In this document: positions 34,785-44,314 of the stretch, piece by piece
Position numbering within the stretch: the first letter of the stretch is position 1
How the letters are laid out: the number at the start of each line of letters is the position of its first letter
Assembly: GCF_900168025.1 (NCBI RefSeq)
Contig: NZ_FUYN01000002.1
Coordinates: 535,386-581,952, forward strand
Length of the DNA stretch: 46,567 nucleotides
Direction: 5' to 3'
Source: Acetoanaerobium noterae
GTDB lineage: Bacteria > Bacillota > Clostridia > Peptostreptococcales > Filifactoraceae
Program-made: the position numbers and the translations under genes
The notes under the pieces: generated by a model
What the model was told of the DNA's origin: nothing
Database searches by the model: none
What the model saw: the letters and a program-made list of their open reading frames with translations, nothing else

Positions 34785-35618
34785 ATGAAATTAAAAAGAA
34801 ACGAACGAATAGGTGCAATAGTAAAAATACTTACAGAGCATCCGAACAAAACATTTACTTTAAGTTATTTTACTGAAAAATTCAATACAGCAAAATCCAC
34901 TTTGAGTGAAGATGTCATGCTTGTAAAAAGCGTATTTGAAAGAATGAAGCTAGGAAGAGTAATAACCATTCCAGGAGCATCTGGAGGGGTGAGATATATT
35001 CCTGACGTTTCAAAGGATGAAGTTTACAACTTTCTTCAAACCATAAGCAAAAAAATTCAAAGCGAAGATAGAGTTCTTCCGGGAGGATTTTTATATCTTA
35101 TAGATATAATTTACGATCCAGACATTGTTGCGTCTATCGGAAACATTTTTGCATCAGTGATTGACTATACAAATGTAGATTATTTGGTGACCATAGAAAC
35201 TAAAGGAATCCCTATGGCACTTATGACCGCCAAAGCTATGAACATACCACTGCTCATTATAAGAAAGAACTCTAAGATTTCTGAGGGCTCATCTCTTGGA
35301 ATTACATATGTATCTGGGACTAGTGGAACTGTTCAGACGATGAGCTTGCCACGCAGAAATATAAAAGAGGGCTCTAGGGTAATTCTCATAGATGATTTTA
35401 TGAGAGGCGGAGGAACTTTAAAGGGAATGCATGATTTAATGAAGGAATTCAAAGTTGAAGTTGCAGCTACTGGGGTATTAATATCGACCACCAAGCCTGA
35501 AGAAAAGATGATAGATAATTACTTTTCTCTTCTAGAACTGGATGAACAAAGTGTAAAGAACAAGGTTTGGCCAAATGAAAAAATAATTAACAAAATTTCA
35601 GAAAATTTAAATCTTTAG
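34785..35618 (+). CDS. purR: Pur operon repressor
   Basis: A 277-residue protein with the Gram-positive PurR layout. The N-terminal winged helix (about residues 1-75) contains TLSYFTEKFNTAKSTLSEDV. The C-terminal phosphoribosyltransferase-like domain has the PRPP-binding loop VILIDDFMRGGGTLKGM. It represses purine synthesis genes when PRPP is low. In Bacillota it regularly precedes spoVG and glmU near the origin, as here. The upstream CCG motifs suggest autoregulation. AAAGGAG precedes the ATG. Confidence 0.93.
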   Translation: MKLKRNERIGAIVKILTEHPNKTFTLSYFTEKFNTAKSTLSEDVMLVKSVFERMKLGRVITIPGASGGVRYIPDVSKDEVYNFLQTISKKIQSEDRVLPGGFLYLIDIIYDPDIVASIGNIFASVIDYTNVDYLVTIETKGIPMALMTAKAMNIPLLIIRKNSKISEGSSLGITYVSGTSGTVQTMSLPRRNIKEGSRVILIDDFMRGGGTLKGMHDLMKEFKVEVAATGVLISTTKPEEKMIDNYFSLLELDEQSVKNKVWPNEKIINKISENLNL

Positions 35619-35644
35619 CAGGAATTTTGATTTTGATGTAGAAC
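35618..35644 (+). promoter_or_regulatory. SigH-like promoter of spoVG
   Basis: GCAGGAATT begins directly after the purR stop codon, with GAAC 14 bp after the AGGAATT box. The spacing and the GCAGGA element parallel the SigH-dependent spoVG promoter of B. subtilis (AGGATTT, 14 bp, GAAT). The -10 has one mismatch. Confidence 0.5.
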
Positions 35645-35693
35645 TTTAATTCATAGGACGAATAAATATTAAGCAAAAAGGAGTGGAAAACAG

Positions 35694-35993
35694 ATGGAAA
35701 TTACGGATGTGAGAGTTAGGAAACTATCAGAAGAAGGTAAAATGAGAGGTATTGTGTCAGTGACCTTTGACAATGCTTTTGTTGTTCACGATATCAAAAT
35801 CATTGAAGGACAAAGTGGATTGTTTATTGCTATGCCTAGCAGAAAGGTTGGAGAAGGAGAGTTTAGAGATATTGCACATCCTATAAATTCTGAGATGAGA
35901 AAATCCCTCCAGGATGACATTTTAAGAGCCTATGAGGAAGCTAAGGTCAGAATGGAAGTTGAAGAAGACGAGGATTATGTAGAGCAAGAATAA
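35694..35993 (+). CDS. spoVG: SpoVG, RNA-binding sporulation and division regulator
   Basis: A 99-residue protein nearly full-length alignable by eye to Spo[38 protein letters not shown], then [10 protein letters not shown] and EFRDIAHPI. SpoVG is a small RNA/DNA-binding protein affecting septation, sporulation and surface polymer expression. AAAAGGAGTGG precedes the ATG. A SigH-like promoter lies upstream and a terminator at 36009, so it can be expressed alone. Confidence 0.95.
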   Translation: MEITDVRVRKLSEEGKMRGIVSVTFDNAFVVHDIKIIEGQSGLFIAMPSRKVGEGEFRDIAHPINSEMRKSLQDDILRAYEEAKVRMEVEEDEDYVEQE

Positions 35994-36008
35994 AAATAAA
36001 AATTATTG

Positions 36009-36049
36009 AATAAGTCTTGTTGCAATATGCAATTAAGGCTTATTTTTTT
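36009..36049 (+). terminator. Terminator of spoVG
   Basis: Ten-bp stem 36009-36018/36035-36044 (one G-T pair), an inner TTGCA/TGCAA hairpin, then a T run. Confidence 0.85.
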
Positions 36050-36065
36050 GTTTTTTTAACAATTC

Positions 36066-36094
36066 TATACATTTTTTGAAAAAAATGCTATGAT
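36066..36094 (+). promoter_or_regulatory. Probable promoter of glmU-prs
   Basis: TATACA at 36066-36071, a 17-bp spacer and TATGAT at 36089-36094, about 58 bp before the start codon. Confidence 0.45.
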
Positions 36095-36151
36095 AGTCTA
36101 TGGTAAACACGAATGATTTCTTAAAAAAAACTTATAAAGTGAGGCTATATT

Positions 36152-37507
36152 ATGAACTTGAAGATTGTAATCCTTGCTGCTGGTCAGGGAACAAGGATGA
36201 AATCCAAGATTCCAAAGGTACTGCATAAGGTTTTAGATAAGCCCATGCTAGACCATGTAATGGAAGCTGCTCAGGTGGTAACAAATAATAAACCAATAGT
36301 GGTAATTGGCCATATGTCTGATATGGTAAGAGAACACTTAGGAGATAAAGCTGAAATTGCACTTCAAGAGGAACAGCTTGGAACAGGACATGCAGTCATG
36401 ATGGCGGAGCATTATATTGACGATGAAGATGAGGTCCTTATACTTTGCGGAGATACACCGCTTATTAAAGGTGAAACCTTAAAAGAGATGACAAAAATAA
36501 AATCAGAGGGTTATGCAGCCGTTGTTATGAGCGCAGTAGAAGATGACCCAACTGGATACGGAAGAATAATAAGGGATGAGTCAAACGACTTTATGCGCAT
36601 CAGAGAGCAAAAGGATGCAAGTGAAGAGGAAAAGGCCATTAAAGAGATTAATGCAGGAATGTACATAATAAATGGAAAGCTTTTGAAAGAAAATCTATCG
36701 AAATTAAGTGTAAACAATGCCCAAAGAGAATATTATCTCACAGATGTCCTAGAGCATATAAAAAATGCAGGACATAGAATTGGCGTTTATCAGGCTGATA
36801 AAATGGAGATCATGGGTGTAAATAGCAGACTCCAGCTTAGTGAAGCTGAAAGAATTATGAGACTTGACGTAAACAAAATGCACATGGCAAATGGAGTGAC
36901 CTTAATAGATACAAACTCAACCTATATCGATAAAAATGTTAAAATAGGAAGAGATACTATAATATATCCTAACTGCCATATAAAAGGAAACAGCGTTATA
37001 GGTGAAGATTGTATTATAAGAGAAAATACTACAATAGAGGATTCTCATATAGAGGATCATGTTACTATAAAAAGCTCAACTATATTAAGTAGCAAGGTAG
37101 GAGCTAGAACTACGATTGGACCATATGCTTATCTAAGACCAAAATCAGTTTTGGGGGAAGATGTAAAAATAGGTGATTTTGTAGAAGTCAAAAATGCTGA
37201 GATAGGAAACGGCTCAAAAGCATCTCATCTTTCATATATAGGTGATGCAATAGTTGGAAAAAATGTTAATATAGGATGCGGCGTAGTATTTGTGAATTAC
37301 GATGGGAAAAATAAATTTAAGAGCATTGTTGAAGATAATGCTTTTATAGGATCTAATTCTAATCTGGTAGCACCAGTTACAGTAAAAGAGGGTGGCTATA
37401 TAGCTACTGGCTCTACTGTTACAGTAGATGTTCCAGAGGGTGCTTTATGCGTAGCAAGAGCTAGAGAGGTAATAAAAGAAGGCTGGAGAACTAAAAAAGG
37501 ATTATAG
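36152..37507 (+). CDS. glmU: Bifunctional GlmU (uridylyltransferase/acetyltransferase)
   Basis: A 451-residue two-domain enzyme. The N-terminal pyrophosphorylase has LAAGQGTRMKSKIPKVLHKV and CGDTPLI; the C-terminal left-handed beta-helix (from about residue 250) has GPYAYLRPKS, EVKNAEIG, HLSYIGDA and GCGVVFVNYDGKNK acetyltransferase motifs. It makes UDP-GlcNAc for peptidoglycan and wall glycans. prs follows after 28 bp. Confidence 0.96.
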   Translation: MNLKIVILAAGQGTRMKSKIPKVLHKVLDKPMLDHVMEAAQVVTNNKPIVVIGHMSDMVREHLGDKAEIALQEEQLGTGHAVMMAEHYIDDEDEVLILCGDTPLIKGETLKEMTKIKSEGYAAVVMSAVEDDPTGYGRIIRDESNDFMRIREQKDASEEEKAIKEINAGMYIINGKLLKENLSKLSVNNAQREYYLTDVLEHIKNAGHRIGVYQADKMEIMGVNSRLQLSEAERIMRLDVNKMHMANGVTLIDTNSTYIDKNVKIGRDTIIYPNCHIKGNSVIGEDCIIRENTTIEDSHIEDHVTIKSSTILSSKVGARTTIGPYAYLRPKSVLGEDVKIGDFVEVKNAEIGNGSKASHLSYIGDAIVGKNVNIGCGVVFVNYDGKNKFKSIVEDNAFIGSNSNLVAPVTVKEGGYIATGSTVTVDVPEGALCVARAREVIKEGWRTKKGL

Positions 37508-37535
37508 ATAAAATATTTTAGGAGGTCATTTTGTA

Positions 37536-38492
37536 ATGAACACGAGTGGTAGTGAGATTAAGATTTTCACAGGTAATGCTCATAAGGAACTTGCAGCAGA
37601 TATTGCAAAGGAGTTAGGAGTTCCATTAGGAGATGCAGAAGTTGGCCGTTTTAGCGACGGAGAAATATCTGTAAATATTAATGAAACAGTAAGAGGGGTA
37701 GATGCTTTTATCATCCAACCTACATGTTCACCTGTAAATGGAAACATCATGGAACTTCTTATTATGATTGATGCTTTTAAAAGAGCATCAGCAGGAAGAA
37801 TAACAGCTGTTATTCCGTATTATGGATATGCAAGACAGGATAGAAAAGCTAAGGCAAGAGATCCTATTACTGCAAAGCTTGTTGCAAATCTAATTACAGC
37901 TGCTGGAGCTGACAGAGTTCTTACTATGGACCTTCATGCTGCTCAGATTCAAGGATATTTTGATATTCCCCTAGACCATTTACATGGAGGACCAATTTTA
38001 GCTGAGCATTTTAAAAAGAAAAATATTCAGGATTTAGTTGTAGTGTCTCCTGATTTAGGAAGCGTTGGAAGAGCGAGAACATTTGCAGAGCAACTGGATG
38101 CACCTCTTGCAATTATTGACAAGCGTAGACCAAAAGCCAACGTATCAGAAGTTATGAATATAATAGGTGATGTAAAAGACAAAAACGTTATATTAATTGA
38201 CGATATGATAGACACTGCGGGTACGCTTGTAAATGGAGCAGAAGCTTTAAAGAAATTTGGAGCTAAGGAAGTTTACTCTTGCTGTACTCACCCAGTTCTT
38301 TCTGGACCAGCGATAGACAGAATAGAAAAATCAGTGCTTAAAGAAGTTGTGGTATTAGATACTCTTCCACTTTCTTCTGAAAAGCGTATTGAAAAGATAA
38401 AAGTTGAAAGCGTAGCACCGATATTTGCTTCAGCTATCAGAAAAATATTTGCAAACGAGTCAGTAAGCAAACTATTTACTGTAGAGAAGTAG
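37536..38492 (+). CDS. prs: Ribose-phosphate pyrophosphokinase
   Basis: A 318-residue class I PRPP synthase. [19 protein letters not shown] opens the protein, [20 protein letters not shown] is the ATP/flexible-loop region, [18 protein letters not shown] the metal site, and [14 protein letters not shown] the PRPP loop. It supplies PRPP for purines, pyrimidines and NAD; PurR and PncB in this window also use PRPP. AGGAGGT lies upstream. Confidence 0.96.
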   Translation: MNTSGSEIKIFTGNAHKELAADIAKELGVPLGDAEVGRFSDGEISVNINETVRGVDAFIIQPTCSPVNGNIMELLIMIDAFKRASAGRITAVIPYYGYARQDRKAKARDPITAKLVANLITAAGADRVLTMDLHAAQIQGYFDIPLDHLHGGPILAEHFKKKNIQDLVVVSPDLGSVGRARTFAEQLDAPLAIIDKRRPKANVSEVMNIIGDVKDKNVILIDDMIDTAGTLVNGAEALKKFGAKEVYSCCTHPVLSGPAIDRIEKSVLKEVVVLDTLPLSSEKRIEKIKVESVAPIFASAIRKIFANESVSKLFTVEK

Positions 38493-38594
38493 TTTAAAAG
38501 CTTATAGTTTAGTCCAATAATTATAAATAAAAGTTTAGATTAAATTATAAATTAAGGTACTATATTTAAGTACTATATAAGAAATTGACATTCC

Positions 38595-38619
38595 AAGAGC
38601 CTAATACTAGGCTCTTTTT
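38595..38619 (+). terminator. Terminator after prs
   Basis: Nine-bp stem AAGAGCCTA (38595-38603) and TAGGCTCTT (38608-38616), 4-nt loop, T run. It lies only about 27 bp before the pth start. Confidence 0.85.
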
Positions 38620-38645
38620 GGGCGTTATACGAAAGGAAGAAATGT

Positions 38646-39206
38646 ATGTATTTAATCGTTGGGCTTGGGAATCCAGGTTCTAAATATGAAAAGACAAGAC
38701 ATAATGTTGGGTTTGTCACGGTGGATGTATTGGCAGGACAGCTTGGAATCAAAGTGAACAAGCTAAAATTTAAATCTCTTATAGGAGAGGGGAATATTGG
38801 CTCTGAAAAGGTCGTGCTTATAAAGCCGCAGACATATATGAACCTAAGCGGTGAAGCTGTGATGCAGGCTATTAATTTTTATAAGCCAGATCACGATAAA
38901 ATTTTTGTAATATATGACGATATTGATTTAGATGTTGGAAGACTAAGAATCAGAAAAAAAGGAAGTGGTGGAACTCATAATGGTATGAGGAATATCATTT
39001 ACTTAACAGGATTTGATGATTTTCCTAGATTTAGAATAGGAGTTTCTAAGCCAAAGAATGGACAGGATTTAGCGAGCTTTGTTACCTCTGGATTTAATAA
39101 GGATGAAATTAAACCGCTTTGCGAAGCTATTGACAATACGGCTGATGCTATAGTGCTAGCTATAAAGGAAGATATAGATAAAGCTATGAATAAATACAAT
39201 GTATAG
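38646..39206 (+). CDS. pth: Peptidyl-tRNA hydrolase
   Basis: A 186-residue enzyme with [18 protein letters not shown] (including the catalytic His), [13 protein letters not shown] and [28 protein letters not shown]. It releases peptides from prematurely dropped peptidyl-tRNAs. It sits directly upstream of mfd as in most Bacillota. GAAAGGAAG precedes the ATG. Confidence 0.95.
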   Translation: MYLIVGLGNPGSKYEKTRHNVGFVTVDVLAGQLGIKVNKLKFKSLIGEGNIGSEKVVLIKPQTYMNLSGEAVMQAINFYKPDHDKIFVIYDDIDLDVGRLRIRKKGSGGTHNGMRNIIYLTGFDDFPRFRIGVSKPKNGQDLASFVTSGFNKDEIKPLCEAIDNTADAIVLAIKEDIDKAMNKYNV

Positions 39207-39250
39207 GTTATAGAGTTTATTGGATTTTTATTTGAGAAGGAGCCTTTGAT

Positions 39251-42200
39251 ATGCAAGAAGACATATTTCTTCTGAATTTACAAAATAAAACTGAATTTTC
39301 CAGTGTTCTTGGTAATATCAGTCAAAATAAATCACCTCTTCTTATAAATGGGCTTCTTAGTTCTCAAAGAGCTCATATAGCTCATTATTTAAGTGCTAAT
39401 TTAGAAAAAAAGCTAGTACTTGTAACCTCAAACGAGATTGAAGCTGAGCGTATATATACAGACTTGGAGTTTTATAATCCGGATAGAGTTTTGTTTATTA
39501 AAAACGAAGAAACTAGATTTTATGCCATAGAAGCCAAGGATAGAAAAGAAGAAAGCAAAAGAATAGAATCTCTTATTAGGCTTGCGCAGGAAGACTATGA
39601 CATTCTAGTCTTATCAGTTGAGACTTTAATGAGGAAGTATTTGCCTAAAAGACTTTATGTGGAAAGCAAGCTGGATTTAGAAATAGGTTCAATATGGAAT
39701 TTGGCAGAGTTAGTTGATTTACTCGTTCATTATGGCTATGAGAGAGAAGCAAGAGTAGAAGGACCAGGGCAGATTTCTCTTCGTGGAGGGATTCTGGATA
39801 TATACCTGCCAACTGCTGAGCTTCCTTATAGATTGGAATTTTTTGACGATGAAATTGATTCTATACGAACCTTTGATCCGATAAGTCAGAAATCTATAGA
39901 TAAAATTAAGCAGATTACTATCAGTCCAGCTAGAGAATTTTTATTTAGAGAAGGCTTTGAAGAAGCAGCTAAGAGACTTTCTGATGATTTAAGTAAATCC
40001 AGTAATGATGACCTAGCTTTTGACATTGAAAGAATTTCTGAGGGTCATTACTTTGAAGGTATGCATAAGTATATAGATTATATATATCCAGATGAAAGAA
40101 AGGATTTATTTTCTTATATTAATAAAGAAGCTATTTTTGTGATTCATGAGCCAAATAGAGTTTTGGAAAAAGGGGAAAACTATTTCGAAGAGTTTTCTGA
40201 AGATTATAAACACGCTCTTGAAAAGGGCTTTGCGTTAAAAGGACAAGGAGAGCTGCTTTATAATCTTGATTATGTTACTGAATACATGGGAAGCCATTTT
40301 ATTGTATTGCAGTCGTTTCTTCCAAAGTCAGTTAAAGGATTTAATACAGCTTCTATAGTGAATTTTGAAACTAGAGAGCCTGTGTCCTTTCAAGGAAAAA
40401 TTCCAGCGCTACTGGAGGAAATAAAATACCAGAAAAAGCAAGGCTATACTATAGTTCTAGTTGAAAGAGATGAAGATACTATAATGAGCCTTTATAAAGA
40501 GCTTTCGAATGCTTCTTTGGAGCCTATATATCTAAGAGATAGAAAAGCTGAAATTCCAGAGGGGAAAGTAGTTTTAGTAAAAGGAAGACTTACTGAAGGC
40601 TATGTTTACTCCAAAAGCAAGCTTGCTGTAATATCTGATAAAGAAATGTTTGGAGTAACCAAAAAAAGCTCAAAACAAAAAATCAAGCACAAGGGTAAAA
40701 AAATAGAAAGCTTTATAGATTTAAAAGCTGGAGATCACGTAGTTCATGAAACTTACGGGGTAGGTAAGTTCGTAGGTATAGAATCCAAGAAGTTTGATGA
40801 TATAAGAAAAGACTATATAAAAATAGTCTATAGTGCTGGAGATGCCCTGTATGTTCCTTTATCGCAGATGGATAAAGTTCAAAAGTACATCGGTACTGGA
40901 GCTGGGGATGCTGTAAAGCTAAACAAGCTTGGAACCTCTGAATGGAAAAAGACAAAAGCAAAAGCCAAAAAAGCAGTAGACGAGATTGCTCAGGATTTAA
41001 TTGATTTATATGCCGAAAGAAGAGACGCAAGGGGCTATGCATTTACAGAAGACACTCCTTGGCAAAAGGAGTTTGAGTCGCTATTCCCTTATGAAGAAAC
41101 TGTAGATCAAATAAATGCCATTGAGGATGTTAAAAAAGACATGCAAAACATCAAGCCTATGGATAGACTTATATGTGGTGATGTAGGATACGGAAAGACC
41201 GAGGTTGCTATTAGAGCTATATTTAAAGCTTGCATGGATTCTAAGCAGGTAGCTTTTTTAGTTCCTACGACTATACTTGCTCAGCAGCATTACAATAATT
41301 TAAAAGAGAGATTTGCAGGATATCCTATTAGGGTTGAGGTAGTGAGTAGATTTAAAACAAAAAAAGCTCAAGAGCAAATCATTGACGATGCCAGAAGAGG
41401 TTTAGTTGATGTATTGATTGGAACACATCGCATATTATCAAAGGATGTTTCGTTCAAAGATTTAGGGCTTCTTGTAGTGGACGAAGAACAGCGTTTTGGA
41501 GTGAAGCATAAAGAGCTACTCAAAAAGCTTAAAAAGGATGTAGATGTACTTACTCTTTCTGCGACTCCTATTCCTAGAACCTTGCATTTCTCATTGTCTG
41601 GAATTAGAGATATGAGTCTACTTGAAGAACCACCAGAAGATAGGCATCCTATAATGACTTATGTGACTGAGGCAAGAGAGGGAATAATTCTAGATGCTTT
41701 AGAAAGAGAGCTTGCAAGAGGCGGTCAGGTTTTTTTTGTATACAACAGAGTTCAAACTATTGATAAGATGGCTGATATAATAAGAAGACTGGTTCCAGAT
41801 GCTAACTTAGCGGTTGCTCATGGGCAGATGAGTCCTAGACAGCTTGAAAATATAATGGTGGATTTTTTAGAAAAAGAGTATGATATTTTACTGTCTACTA
41901 CGATAATAGAAACTGGTATGGATATATCAAATGCAAATACTATGATAGTTTATGATGCAGATAAAATGGGGCTATCACAGCTTTATCAGCTAAGAGGAAG
42001 AGTAGGAAGATCCTCTAGGCAAGCCTATGCTTACTTTATGTATCAAAAGGATAAGGTGCTTACCGAAGTGTCTGAAAAGCGTCTTAAAGCAATTAAAGAA
42101 TTTACTGAGTTTGGAAGTGGATTCAAAATTGCTATGAGAGACTTAGAAATACGTGGAGCTGGAAATATACTAGGTGAAAGACAGCATGGACACATGACTG

Positions 42201-42643
42201 AAATAGGATATGATTTGTACGTTAAGATGCTAGATGCTGCGATTAGAAATCTTCAAGGACAGGTCGTAGAGCAAAAAGTAGACACGGAAATAGAACTCGA
42301 TATCAATGCGTATATCCCAGAAAACTATATCGACGATGAAATGAGCAAGATTGAGATTTACAAAAAAATAGCATCAATTGAAAGCAAGCAAGACCTTTAT
42401 GAGATAGAAGAGGAAGTAGAAGATAGATTTTCAAATATACCTGAGCCTGTTAGAAATCTTATGCATATAGCATATATAAAAGCTCTTGGAGAAAAACTTG
42501 GAATACTTAAAATAAAACAAAATAAAACAGTTATTTCTTTTGTTGGTCCAACTCCTGAAAGTAGCGTGAAAAAAGACTTTAAGGAAAAGGAAAGTTACAA
42601 GTTAATTACAAACATATCATCCTTCCTAGAAATGATGTTATAA
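39251..42643 (+). CDS. mfd: Transcription-repair coupling factor
   Basis: A 1130-residue protein with the full domain order. UvrB-like N-terminal domains come first. The RNA polymerase-interacting domain follows at about 490-560 (GDHVVHETYGVGKFVGIESK). The RecG-like translocase has Walker A GDVGYGKT (643-650) and DEEQ (744-747), with TATP-type SATPIPRTLH and the C-terminal helicase motif QLYQLRGRVGRSSRQAYAYF. The TRCF domain closes the protein. Mfd removes stalled RNA polymerase and recruits UvrA to lesions. AAGGAG precedes the ATG. Confidence 0.96.
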   Translation: MQEDIFLLNLQNKTEFSSVLGNISQNKSPLLINGLLSSQRAHIAHYLSANLEKKLVLVTSNEIEAERIYTDLEFYNPDRVLFIKNEETRFYAIEAKDRKEESKRIESLIRLAQEDYDILVLSVETLMRKYLPKRLYVESKLDLEIGSIWNLAELVDLLVHYGYEREARVEGPGQISLRGGILDIYLPTAELPYRLEFFDDEIDSIRTFDPISQKSIDKIKQITISPAREFLFREGFEEAAKRLSDDLSKSSNDDLAFDIERISEGHYFEGMHKYIDYIYPDERKDLFSYINKEAIFVIHEPNRVLEKGENYFEEFSEDYKHALEKGFALKGQGELLYNLDYVTEYMGSHFIVLQSFLPKSVKGFNTASIVNFETREPVSFQGKIPALLEEIKYQKKQGYTIVLVERDEDTIMSLYKELSNASLEPIYLRDRKAEIPEGKVVLVKGRLTEGYVYSKSKLAVISDKEMFGVTKKSSKQKIKHKGKKIESFIDLKAGDHVVHETYGVGKFVGIESKKFDDIRKDYIKIVYSAGDALYVPLSQMDKVQKYIGTGAGDAVKLNKLGTSEWKKTKAKAKKAVDEIAQDLIDLYAERRDARGYAFTEDTPWQKEFESLFPYEETVDQINAIEDVKKDMQNIKPMDRLICGDVGYGKTEVAIRAIFKACMDSKQVAFLVPTTILAQQHYNNLKERFAGYPIRVEVVSRFKTKKAQEQIIDDARRGLVDVLIGTHRILSKDVSFKDLGLLVVDEEQRFGVKHKELLKKLKKDVDVLTLSATPIPRTLHFSLSGIRDMSLLEEPPEDRHPIMTYVTEAREGIILDALERELARGGQVFFVYNRVQTIDKMADIIRRLVPDANLAVAHGQMSPRQLENIMVDFLEKEYDILLSTTIIETGMDISNANTMIVYDADKMGLSQLYQLRGRVGRSSRQAYAYFMYQKDKVLTEVSEKRLKAIKEFTEFGSGFKIAMRDLEIRGAGNILGERQHGHMTEIGYDLYVKMLDAAIRNLQGQVVEQKVDTEIELDINAYIPENYIDDEMSKIEIYKKIASIESKQDLYEIEEEVEDRFSNIPEPVRNLMHIAYIKALGEKLGILKIKQNKTVISFVGPTPESSVKKDFKEKESYKLITNISSFLEMML

Positions 42644-42676
42644 TACCTTTATGAATTTTAAGGAGTTGATTATTAG

Positions 42677-43741
42677 GTGAAAAAATTATTAAGTTTGATA
42701 ATGTCATCGCTGATGATATTCAGTTTGGCAGCTTGCTCAAATACAGCATCTGCTAATGAATGGGCAGCGAAAGTAAATGATGTAGAAATTTCATACTCTG
42801 ATTATGAAAAAAATCTAGCGATTATTAAAAAACAAATTGAAGCTACAGTAGGGGCTGATATTTGGACTCAAGACTCAGGACAAGGCAAAACCTATAATGA
42901 GATTTTGAAAGACCAAGTATTAGAGAAGCTAATTGAAGATCAGCTGATATTAGCTGAAGCAAAAAAAGAGGACATAACAGTTGATGCTGATGAGTTTGAA
43001 AAAGAATTCACTCAGTTTAAAGAGCAGGTTAAAAGCTTACCTGATTATGAAACCTTTTTAAAAGAAGAGGGTATCACAGATGAATTTTTAAAGAAGCAAT
43101 TAGAGACAGATACAATAGTGTTTGAGTATAAGGAAAAATTCATGGAGAAAAATACACCTTCTGAAGAAGACTTAAAAAAATACTACGATGACAATCAAGA
43201 AAACTACAATGTGAATGAAGTTAAAGCATCTCACATATTATTAAAAACAGTAGATGAAAACTTTGTTCCTCTACCAGAGGATAAAATTGCTGAAATTAAA
43301 AAAGAGGCAGAAGCAGTACTTGCAAAAGTAAATGCTGGTGAAGATTTTGCAGCTCTTGCTAAAGAGTATTCGCAAGATGAGGCATCAGCTGTAAACGGAG
43401 GAGATTTAGGCTTCTTTGCTAAAGGAGTTATGGTTAAAGAATTTGAAGATGTTGCTTTTACTCTTGAGCCTAACCAAGTCTCTGATTTAGTTGAGACAAC
43501 TTACGGATACCACATAATAAAGGTTTTTGAAAAGAAAAACGAAGTTACTCCTTTTGAAGATGTAAAAGAAAACATAAAGAATGAGCTAGCTCAAAAATCT
43601 TATTTAGATTTTGTTGCATCATTAAAGGAAAGTGCTAAAATAGAAAAAAATGATGCTGCTCTAAAAAAAGCTGATGAAGAATCAAAGAGCGAAACACAAA
43701 GCGAAGAACAACCAGCTGAGGAAGAAAGTACAGAAAATTAA
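42677..43741 (+). CDS. prsA: PrsA-like foldase lipoprotein (parvulin peptidyl-prolyl isomerase)
   Basis: A 354-residue lipoprotein: lipobox SLAAC with Cys20. A SurA/PrsA-type N-terminal helical domain surrounds a parvulin domain (about residues 190-285) with VKASHILLKTVDENF, GGDLGFFAKGVMVKEFEDVAF and TTYGYHIIKVFEK. An acidic Glu-rich tail ends the protein. It assists folding of exported proteins outside the membrane, of which this window encodes several. The start is GTG with AAGGAG 11 nt upstream; it lies 33 bp after mfd. Confidence 0.92.
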   Translation: MKKLLSLIMSSLMIFSLAACSNTASANEWAAKVNDVEISYSDYEKNLAIIKKQIEATVGADIWTQDSGQGKTYNEILKDQVLEKLIEDQLILAEAKKEDITVDADEFEKEFTQFKEQVKSLPDYETFLKEEGITDEFLKKQLETDTIVFEYKEKFMEKNTPSEEDLKKYYDDNQENYNVNEVKASHILLKTVDENFVPLPEDKIAEIKKEAEAVLAKVNAGEDFAALAKEYSQDEASAVNGGDLGFFAKGVMVKEFEDVAFTLEPNQVSDLVETTYGYHIIKVFEKKNEVTPFEDVKENIKNELAQKSYLDFVASLKESAKIEKNDAALKKADEESKSETQSEEQPAEEESTEN

Positions 43742-43783
43742 TATATTGCAAATTATAAACCTAAGTTTAAAGGAGCAGTAAAA

Positions 43784-44260
43784 ATGGAGCTTACACATAT
43801 CGATGAAAAGGGTCATGTCAGGATGGTGGATGTAGGAGAAAAAGCTATATCTGCAAGAGAAGCTAAAGCCCAAGCAATTGTTAAGATGAATCCAGAAACC
43901 CTAACGCTTATCTGCGAAGGAAAAATGCCTAAGGGAGACGTATTCTCTTGTGCTAGAATAGCAGGGATTATGGCTTCTAAAAAAACGCATGAGCTAATAC
44001 CGATGTGCCATAATTTGCCTATAGATTCAGTCGAACTCGATATAAAGCCTATGGGAAGTGACCGTGTATGTATCACTGCAGTTGCAAGATGCCATTATAA
44101 GACTGGAATCGAAATGGAAGCTTTAACAGCTGCTACTGTTGCAGCTCTTACGATTTATGATATGTGCAAGGCCGTTGATAAAAAAATGGAAATAAGCGAA
44201 ATATTTTTATTAGAAAAAACCGGTGGAAAATCGGGACATTTTTTAAGAAATAATGATTGA
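43784..44260 (+). CDS. moaC: Cyclic pyranopterin monophosphate synthase
   Basis: A 158-residue protein, full length for Moa[17 protein letters not shown] opens it; [16 protein letters not shown] and [25 protein letters not shown] carry the conserved His, Glu and Lys residues. It makes cyclic pyranopterin monophosphate in molybdenum cofactor synthesis. No other moa/moe gene is in the window, and this place between prsA and spoVB is unusual. AAAGGAG precedes the ATG and a terminator follows at 44268. Confidence 0.94.
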   Translation: MELTHIDEKGHVRMVDVGEKAISAREAKAQAIVKMNPETLTLICEGKMPKGDVFSCARIAGIMASKKTHELIPMCHNLPIDSVELDIKPMGSDRVCITAVARCHYKTGIEMEALTAATVAALTIYDMCKAVDKKMEISEIFLLEKTGGKSGHFLRNND

Positions 44261-44267
44261 TTGCAAA

Positions 44268-44295
44268 GCAGGTATTTAATAAATACCTGCCTTTT
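44268..44295 (+). terminator. Terminator after moaC
   Basis: Perfect 10-bp stem 44268-44277/44281-44290 with a 3-nt loop and a short T-rich tail. It is weak, so partial read-through to the next gene is likely. Confidence 0.7.
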
Positions 44296-44314
44296 GTTGT
44301 GAGGAGGTTAATTC

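Noticed and set aside
38585-38614. TTGACA at 38585 as the -35 of a pth promoter
   Set aside because: A 17-bp spacer would put the -10 inside the terminator stem at TAGGCT, a poor match; it is probably chance.
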